This document shows positions 5,735-9,512 of a stretch of 9,512 bases of DNA, piece after piece. This DNA is from DAOVGU01 sp030637775 [NCBI: bacterium] (GTDB taxonomy: Bacteria; Ratteibacteria; UBA8468): the NCBI GenBank assembly GCA_030637775.1, contig DAOWFY010000084.1:1-9512 (forward strand). The letters are read 5' to 3'. Made by a program: the position numbers and the translations under genes. The notes under the pieces were generated by a model. That model worked only from the letters and a program-made list of their open reading frames with translations. It did no database searches and had not been told where the DNA came from. Position 1 is the stretch's first letter; each line of letters begins with the position of its first letter.

Positions 5735-5873
5735 CAAATTGCCAAAGCCTCCTTGGGCAAAAATTGGCCAGATAAGGACATTGTCCACCGAAAGATTGGG
5801 CAAAAGGATAGATATGATAGACCCGGAAGAATTAGAGGAGATAATTGAGGGTCTGTTAGATATCATCAGTTAG
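5733..5873 (+). pseudogene. C-terminal remnant of a MazF/PemK-type mRNA interferase
   Basis: In the frame ending with TAG 5871-5873, about 46 residues read TKLPKPPWAKIGQIRTLSTE, then RLGKRIDMIDPEELEEII, then EGLLDIIS. This is the diagnostic end of MazF toxins. Bacillus MazF, for example, has EQIRTIDKQRL at the matching place, followed by an acidic C-terminal helix. The first two thirds, including the RGDIW-type opening and the catalytic arginine and threonine/serine, are absent, so no active toxin can be made. The match begins within a codon or two of where the antitoxin remnant ends (5734). One deletion probably removed the antitoxin stop and most of mazF. The stop directly abuts the AGGAGGAG ribosome site of the next gene. 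Confidence 0.6.
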
Positions 5874-5881
5874 AGGAGGAG
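5874..5881 (+). promoter_or_regulatory. strong ribosome binding site of the isomerase gene
   Basis: AGGAGGAG stands nine bases before ATG 5891, with a second purine block (AAAGGA, 5883-5888 region) closer in. It directly follows the MazF remnant stop, so the downstream gene keeps good translation despite the scar before it. Confidence 0.6.
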
Positions 5882-5890
5882 AAAGGAAAG

Positions 5891-6730
5891 ATGAAAAAAG
5901 GAATTAATCGCTGGGGTTTTGTAGAGAGGAATATAAAGGAATGTATCAAGAAGGCTAAAGAGGTTGGATTTGAAAGCATTGAGTTGAATTTAGAAGCAGA
6001 AGGAGAAATAACGCTTGCATCTCAGGAAAAGGAGCTTTTGGAGATGAAGAAATTTGCTGCGGATACGGGGCTCGAAATCTCCAGCGTCCTGGCCGCACTA
6101 CTCTGGAAATATCCCTTAACCAGTGAGGACAAGACTGTTGCCGAAAAGGGGAAGGATGTGGTGAAGAAAGCGATAGAGATTGCCTCTATCTTCCAGGCAG
6201 ATACAGTATTGGTAATTCCGGGAGTGGTCGGTTCGGTTTTGCTGGCCCCAACCGAGGTTCATCCTTACGATACAGTTTATAAAAAATCTCAGGAGGTTTT
6301 GAAGGAGTTGGCTCCCTTTGCCAGAGAGCATCAGGTCTATCTGGGAGTGGAGAATGTCTGGAATAAGTTTCTACTTTCTCCCACAGAGATGAAGAACTTC
6401 ATCGACGAGATAGATGAGGAATATGTGCAGGCTTACTTTGATGTGGGAAATGTGCTGCTTTACGGATATCCTGAGCACTGGATTAGAATCCTGGGAAAGA
6501 GAATCAAAAAGGTGCATTTTAAGGACTTCAGGACAGCGGTAGGCACGCTGGATGGATTTGTCGGGCTTTTACACGGCGACGTGAACTGGAAGGAGGTAAT
6601 GGCGGCCTTTAAAGAAATCGGCTATGATGGACATGCCACCGCCGAATATATGCCTTATAAATTCCATCCCGAGCAGCTTCCCGTGGATATCTCAAATGCA
6701 ATGGATAAAATTTTGGGGAGAAAAAAATGA
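5891..6730 (+). CDS. TIM-barrel sugar isomerase/epimerase (AP endonuclease 2 superfamily)
   Basis: This 279-residue protein is the usual length for xylose-isomerase-like barrels (COG1082). Metal-site residues sit in the expected order: Glu154 in LGVENVWN, Asp184 in YFDVGN, His209 in KVHFKDF, and Glu252 in TAEYMPY. The 'DvGN...yG.pehWI..Lg.rI..vH.KD' block (184-212) is highly typical. Members interconvert keto and aldo sugars, epimerise, dehydrate inositol derivatives (IolE/IolI), or cleave 3-keto C- and O-glycosides when paired with a Gfo/Idh/MocA dehydrogenase. Which of these applies cannot be read here. The three neighbouring Gfo/Idh/MocA enzymes favour a keto-sugar or keto-cyclitol substrate. 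Its stop overlaps the next start by four bases (ATGA), so translation is coupled. Confidence 0.92.
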   Translation: MKKGINRWGFVERNIKECIKKAKEVGFESIELNLEAEGEITLASQEKELLEMKKFAADTGLEISSVLAALLWKYPLTSEDKTVAEKGKDVVKKAIEIASIFQADTVLVIPGVVGSVLLAPTEVHPYDTVYKKSQEVLKELAPFAREHQVYLGVENVWNKFLLSPTEMKNFIDEIDEEYVQAYFDVGNVLLYGYPEHWIRILGKRIKKVHFKDFRTAVGTLDGFVGLLHGDVNWKEVMAAFKEIGYDGHATAEYMPYKFHPEQLPVDISNAMDKILGRKK

Positions 6731-7719
6731 ATGGGATGAAGATAAAAAATATTTTCATTACCGGTGCCAGCGGCAAGATAGGTCGGGGGCTCCTTCCGGA
6801 ACTTGTCTCTGCGGGGTATCATGTGCGCGCTCTTGAGTTCGAGGAACCTGTTGAGGGCAAAAATGTGGAGATAATGAAAGGGGATGTCCGAGACCCTCAA
6901 CTTGCCAAGAGGGCTCTTTTAGATATGGATGCGGTTATTCATCTGGCAAGCTGTAAAGAAAATAGGGAACTGTTTATGGAAACGAATATCCATGGAACAT
7001 TCTATCTCCTTGATGAGAGCAAAAACTGCGGTCACATCAAGCAATTCATCCAGGCCGGTTCCGACGCGAGAGCGGGAATCTTTTTTTATCCTCACCCTTA
7101 TCCTATTGATGAGACCTATCCCCATTCTGCTTATCCGGGATATTACGCTTTCTCTAAGGTACTTGAGGAGGTGATGTGCGAGCAATACATCATTCAATAT
7201 AAATTGCCGATCACCATTCTTCGTTTCTCCTGGGTGCATGATGAAGATGATTTCCTTTGTCATATTACCCTGAGAGAACCTAATTTCGGAGTTCCTATCT
7301 GGAAGGAACTCGCCAAAAGCCCTGAGCAAAAGAGTTATTTCGAGAAGAATATCGATGGTGTGGCAAAACTTGTTCATCCCGGAGGAAAACCGGGGATCCG
7401 CCATATCGTGAGCATCAAGGACGCAGTTCAAGGAGTCCTTCTTGCCATAGGAAATCCTTCCGCGATTGGCCAGGCATTCACAATTACCGGTCCATCTCCT
7501 TTCAGTTATGGTTTTGCTGCCGAACACATCGCAAAAAAACTCAACCTTCCCATCGTAGAGTTTGAGGACGATAAATTCTATGATTTCACGCATAACATCG
7601 CGAAGAGCCGGTCAATACTCGGATACGACCCCAAATATGATATTGCAAAAATCATCGATGATGCGATAGAATTCAGAAAATCAGAAAAAAAACGCCATCC
7701 CGTAAAATATATCGGTTGA
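6727..7719 (+). CDS. NAD-dependent epimerase/dehydratase (extended SDR)
   Basis: This 330-residue protein has the extended-SDR cofactor motif TGASGKIG at residues 12-19. GDV (52-54) follows the second strand, IHLAS (71-75) stands at the fourth strand, and the catalytic pair Tyr140/Lys144 occurs in YYAFSK. QAGSD (109-113) holds the expected active-site serine Ser112. The C-terminal part (IRHIVSIKDAVQGVLLAI, then a TITGPSPFSY segment) matches the substrate-binding domain of UDP-sugar epimerase relatives. It overlaps the isomerase gene by four bases. GGGGAG lies six bases before ATG 6727; a second ATG at 6736 is a possible start. In this operon it most likely oxidises, reduces or epimerises a sugar. 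Whether the substrate is free or nucleotide-linked is open, although no nucleotidyltransferase is present. Confidence 0.92.
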   Translation: MNGMKIKNIFITGASGKIGRGLLPELVSAGYHVRALEFEEPVEGKNVEIMKGDVRDPQLAKRALLDMDAVIHLASCKENRELFMETNIHGTFYLLDESKNCGHIKQFIQAGSDARAGIFFYPHPYPIDETYPHSAYPGYYAFSKVLEEVMCEQYIIQYKLPITILRFSWVHDEDDFLCHITLREPNFGVPIWKELAKSPEQKSYFEKNIDGVAKLVHPGGKPGIRHIVSIKDAVQGVLLAIGNPSAIGQAFTITGPSPFSYGFAAEHIAKKLNLPIVEFEDDKFYDFTHNIAKSRSILGYDPKYDIAKIIDDAIEFRKSEKKRHPVKYIG

Positions 7720-7730
7720 AAGGAGTTAAG

Positions 7731-8528
7731 ATGAGGGTATTTATCAATCACTGCCATGTCTATCCGGAAGGTCTCTGCCAGGAGTGGTGGGCAAAGGAGG
7801 GGACAATCCCTAATTTGAAAAAATGTATGGAAAAATTAGGGATAGAGAAGGCGGTAGTTTTTGCTCTGCTTAAAGGTACTCCCTCCTTTACCTCTATCGA
7901 TGCCAACGAATGGCTGCTTAAAAAGATTCAGAAAGAAAATAACCTACATCCTTTTACAACCATTGTGCCCACCGAAAAGGATGCGGCCAAAAAGCTGAGA
8001 AAGTATATAGCTAAAGGTTTTGTTGGAGCAAAACTTCATCCCGAGGTTCAGAGGTTTCAAATCAATGATCCCGCTGCTGAAGACTTTTATACCGCTGCCG
8101 AAGAATTAAGAATCCCCTTACTTTTTCATACCGGAGTTCATGGCTGGTACCTGAAGAAATATAGACCAATCCTTCTGGATGAAGTAGCTCAGAACCATCC
8201 TAACCTATCCATAATAATTGAGCATGTGGGTGGCTATGCTTTCTTCTATGAGACGCTTGCCGTGTTACAAAATAATAAGAACTGTTATGCGGGGATAGCC
8301 CAGACCCGCAGAAAGGATATCCCCTGGTACCTTCCCTTAGAGCGGCTAAATATCTTGATAGAAATGGTTGGGGCAGAGAGAATCATCTATGGAGCGGACT
8401 TTCCCTGGAATAATTGTGAAGGGATCCGCACCGATATTGAAGCGATAAATAATCTTGATATACCTTCAGAGAAGAAGGAGAAGATATTGGGAGGCAATCT
8501 TGCCCGATTGATAAAGAAAAATGGATAA
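7731..8528 (+). CDS. amidohydrolase family 2 (COG2159) metal-dependent hydrolase
   Basis: This 265-residue protein starts at ATG 7731, five bases after AAAGGAG. A TTG at 7716 overlaps the previous stop and is not favoured. The barrel residues are present: His7 and His9 in FINHCHVYPE (the HxH pair), Lys101 and His103 in GAKLHPE, His133 in LFHTG, His165 in IEHVGG, and Asp223 in YGADFPW. Relatives hydrolyse lactones and decarboxylate or hydrate aromatic and sugar acids (fuconolactonase-like and pyrone-dicarboxylate lactonase-like enzymes). At 265 residues it is at the short end of the family. Downstream of dehydrogenases, a lactonase-type step is a reasonable inference. It lies 11 bases after the SDR gene and overlaps the next gene by eight bases. 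Confidence 0.9.
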   Translation: MRVFINHCHVYPEGLCQEWWAKEGTIPNLKKCMEKLGIEKAVVFALLKGTPSFTSIDANEWLLKKIQKENNLHPFTTIVPTEKDAAKKLRKYIAKGFVGAKLHPEVQRFQINDPAAEDFYTAAEELRIPLLFHTGVHGWYLKKYRPILLDEVAQNHPNLSIIIEHVGGYAFFYETLAVLQNNKNCYAGIAQTRRKDIPWYLPLERLNILIEMVGAERIIYGADFPWNNCEGIRTDIEAINNLDIPSEKKEKILGGNLARLIKKNG

Positions 8529-9512
8529 AATAGGATATGGAGTTATCGGATTGGGGTTTTTTGGTGAGAAGCATACTGAGGTGTTATCAACGATGCCAAA
8601 TGTGAAGCTATTGGGTGTGTGTCGACGGTCAGTTAAACCATTAAAGGAAATTGCTACCAAATATGGAGTTCCCAATACCTACACCGACTATAATGAACTA
8701 CTTGCCAATAAAGAAATAGAGGCGGTAAGTATCACCACGATGTGGGATCAGCACCTTGCCCCTACCCTTGCGGCCCTAAAAGCCGGAAAACATGTTTTTC
8801 TTGAAAAACCAATGGCCTCAACGGTCCAGGAGTGCAAGGAGATTGTCCAGGCCGCAAAAGCAACGCAGCACTTCTTTATGGTTGGTCACATCTGCCGCTT
8901 TAACCCCAGGTATGCGATGGCCAAAAGCGAGATCTCGGAAGGGGCGATTGGCAAAATCGTCTCCATCTACGCCAGACGAAACATCCCGGCGACAGTTAGC
9001 GAAGGGGTACTGGGAAAAATTGGCCCGATCATTGGCGATGGTGTCCACGATACCGACCTGATGCTTTGGTACACGGAAGCTAAGGTCAAAACGGTATATG
9101 CCAATACGGTAAGCGTCAGGAAATTAGCTAATCCCGACATCGGCTGGACGATGTACCGATTTGATACGGGAGCAATCGGGGTCTGCGAGAATGTCTGGTT
9201 TCTCCCGGAGAAAACCCCCTTCCAAATTGACGAGCGAATGGAGATTATCGGCACAGAAGGTTCCATCCATATCCAGGAAACCTCTCCCAATCTCTCCGTC
9301 TGCGATAAAAATGGCTGGAGGTCACCCGATACCACCTACTGGCCAATGCTTCATAGCATTCGGACCGGCGCCCTGCGGGAGGAACTCTCCTACTTTGTAA
9401 ACTGTATCCTCCGGGGTAAAAGACCTACCATCATCACTCCCGAGGAGTCCCTGGCAGCAGTGGAAGCCTGCCTGGCGGCTGAGGAATCTGCCAAAACCAA
9501 CAAAATCATAAC
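8521..9512 (+). CDS. Gfo/Idh/MocA-family oxidoreductase (third copy), 3'-truncated
   Basis: The frame starts at ATG 8521, overlapping the amidohydrolase stop by eight bases (ATGGATAA), and stays open to the window edge. About 330 residues are visible and only a few are probably missing. It has GYGVIGLGFFGEKH (residues 5-18, a canonical GxGxxG loop), FLEKPMAS (93-100) with catalytic Lys96, and GDGVHDTDLML (172-182) with His176. The middle (RFNPRYAMAK) and the late TPEESLAAVEACLAAEES segment are standard for the family. There is no clear ribosome site, so expression probably depends on translational coupling. The protein is clearly diverged from the two copies at 3612 and 4711, so this is not a recent duplication. 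It likely acts on another intermediate of the same pathway. Confidence 0.92.
   Translation, partial: MDKIGYGVIGLGFFGEKHTEVLSTMPNVKLLGVCRRSVKPLKEIATKYGVPNTYTDYNELLANKEIEAVSITTMWDQHLAPTLAALKAGKHVFLEKPMASTVQECKEIVQAAKATQHFFMVGHICRFNPRYAMAKSEISEGAIGKIVSIYARRNIPATVSEGVLGKIGPIIGDGVHDTDLMLWYTEAKVKTVYANTVSVRKLANPDIGWTMYRFDTGAIGVCENVWFLPEKTPFQIDERMEIIGTEGSIHIQETSPNLSVCDKNGWRSPDTTYWPMLHSIRTGALREELSYFVNCILRGKRPTIITPEESLAAVEACLAAEESAKTNKII

Noticed and set aside
5688-5873. A separate 61-residue gene starting at 5688
   Set aside because: The first 15 residues have no family meaning and only the portion after about 5733 resembles MazF, so it is a remnant rather than an intact gene.
6919-7593. 224-codon minus-strand frame opposite the SDR gene
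   Set aside because: It is antisense to a gene with clear SDR motifs, and its translation shows no recognisable domain.
8792-9061. Plus- and minus-strand small frames in the last kilobase (8792-9061, 8818-9048, 8967-9335, 9161-9400)
   Set aside because: All are shadows of the third oxidoreductase, whose frame is open from 8521 to the window end with full family motifs.

Overview
The window looks like an accessory carbohydrate and methyl catabolism island from an uncultured, probably anaerobic bacterium. The clues are moderate-to-low GC, many AGA/AGG and ATA codons, strong AGGAG-type ribosome binding sites, one recognisable sigma70-like promoter, and a corrinoid-linked methyltransferase beside a uroporphyrinogen-decarboxylase-like methyltransferase. 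No marker fixes the phylum. Clusters of this composition are familiar to me from candidate bacterial phyla, and that placement is inference.

Left part (1-3495): a 5'-truncated MttB-family (non-pyrrolysine) methyltransferase gene runs in from the left edge. It is followed by about 390 bases without an intact gene. That stretch holds two strong inverted repeats, the C-terminal tail of a decayed GNAT acetyltransferase, and possibly a shredded start of a second UroD-like gene. A compact antitoxin/PIN-toxin pair lies on the minus strand (2417 down to 1781), with its own promoter and overlapping reading frames. Diverging from it is an intact UroD-family gene (2497-3495).

Right part (3612-9512): after a short intergenic stretch with a REP-like palindrome comes a tightly spaced plus-strand operon. 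In order it encodes a Gfo/Idh/MocA oxidoreductase, a second and unusual Gfo/Idh/MocA oxidoreductase, a TIM-barrel sugar isomerase/epimerase, an extended SDR (NAD-dependent epimerase/dehydratase), a family-2 amidohydrolase, and a third Gfo/Idh/MocA oxidoreductase cut off by the right edge. Genes are 37 bases apart or less, or overlap. The one exception is 5608-5890, which carries the scar of a dead MazEF-type toxin-antitoxin module: the antitoxin C-terminus fused out of frame to the MazF C-terminus.

Working model (inference): the operon oxidises, epimerises and opens a sugar, glycoside or cyclitol. Oxidoreductases make and reduce keto intermediates, the TIM-barrel enzyme isomerises or eliminates, and the amidohydrolase hydrolyses a lactone or similar bond. 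The MttB-like and UroD-like proteins would move a methyl group from a methylated substrate through a corrinoid protein, but no corrinoid protein gene lies inside the window. The individual family assignments are solid; the common substrate is unknown.
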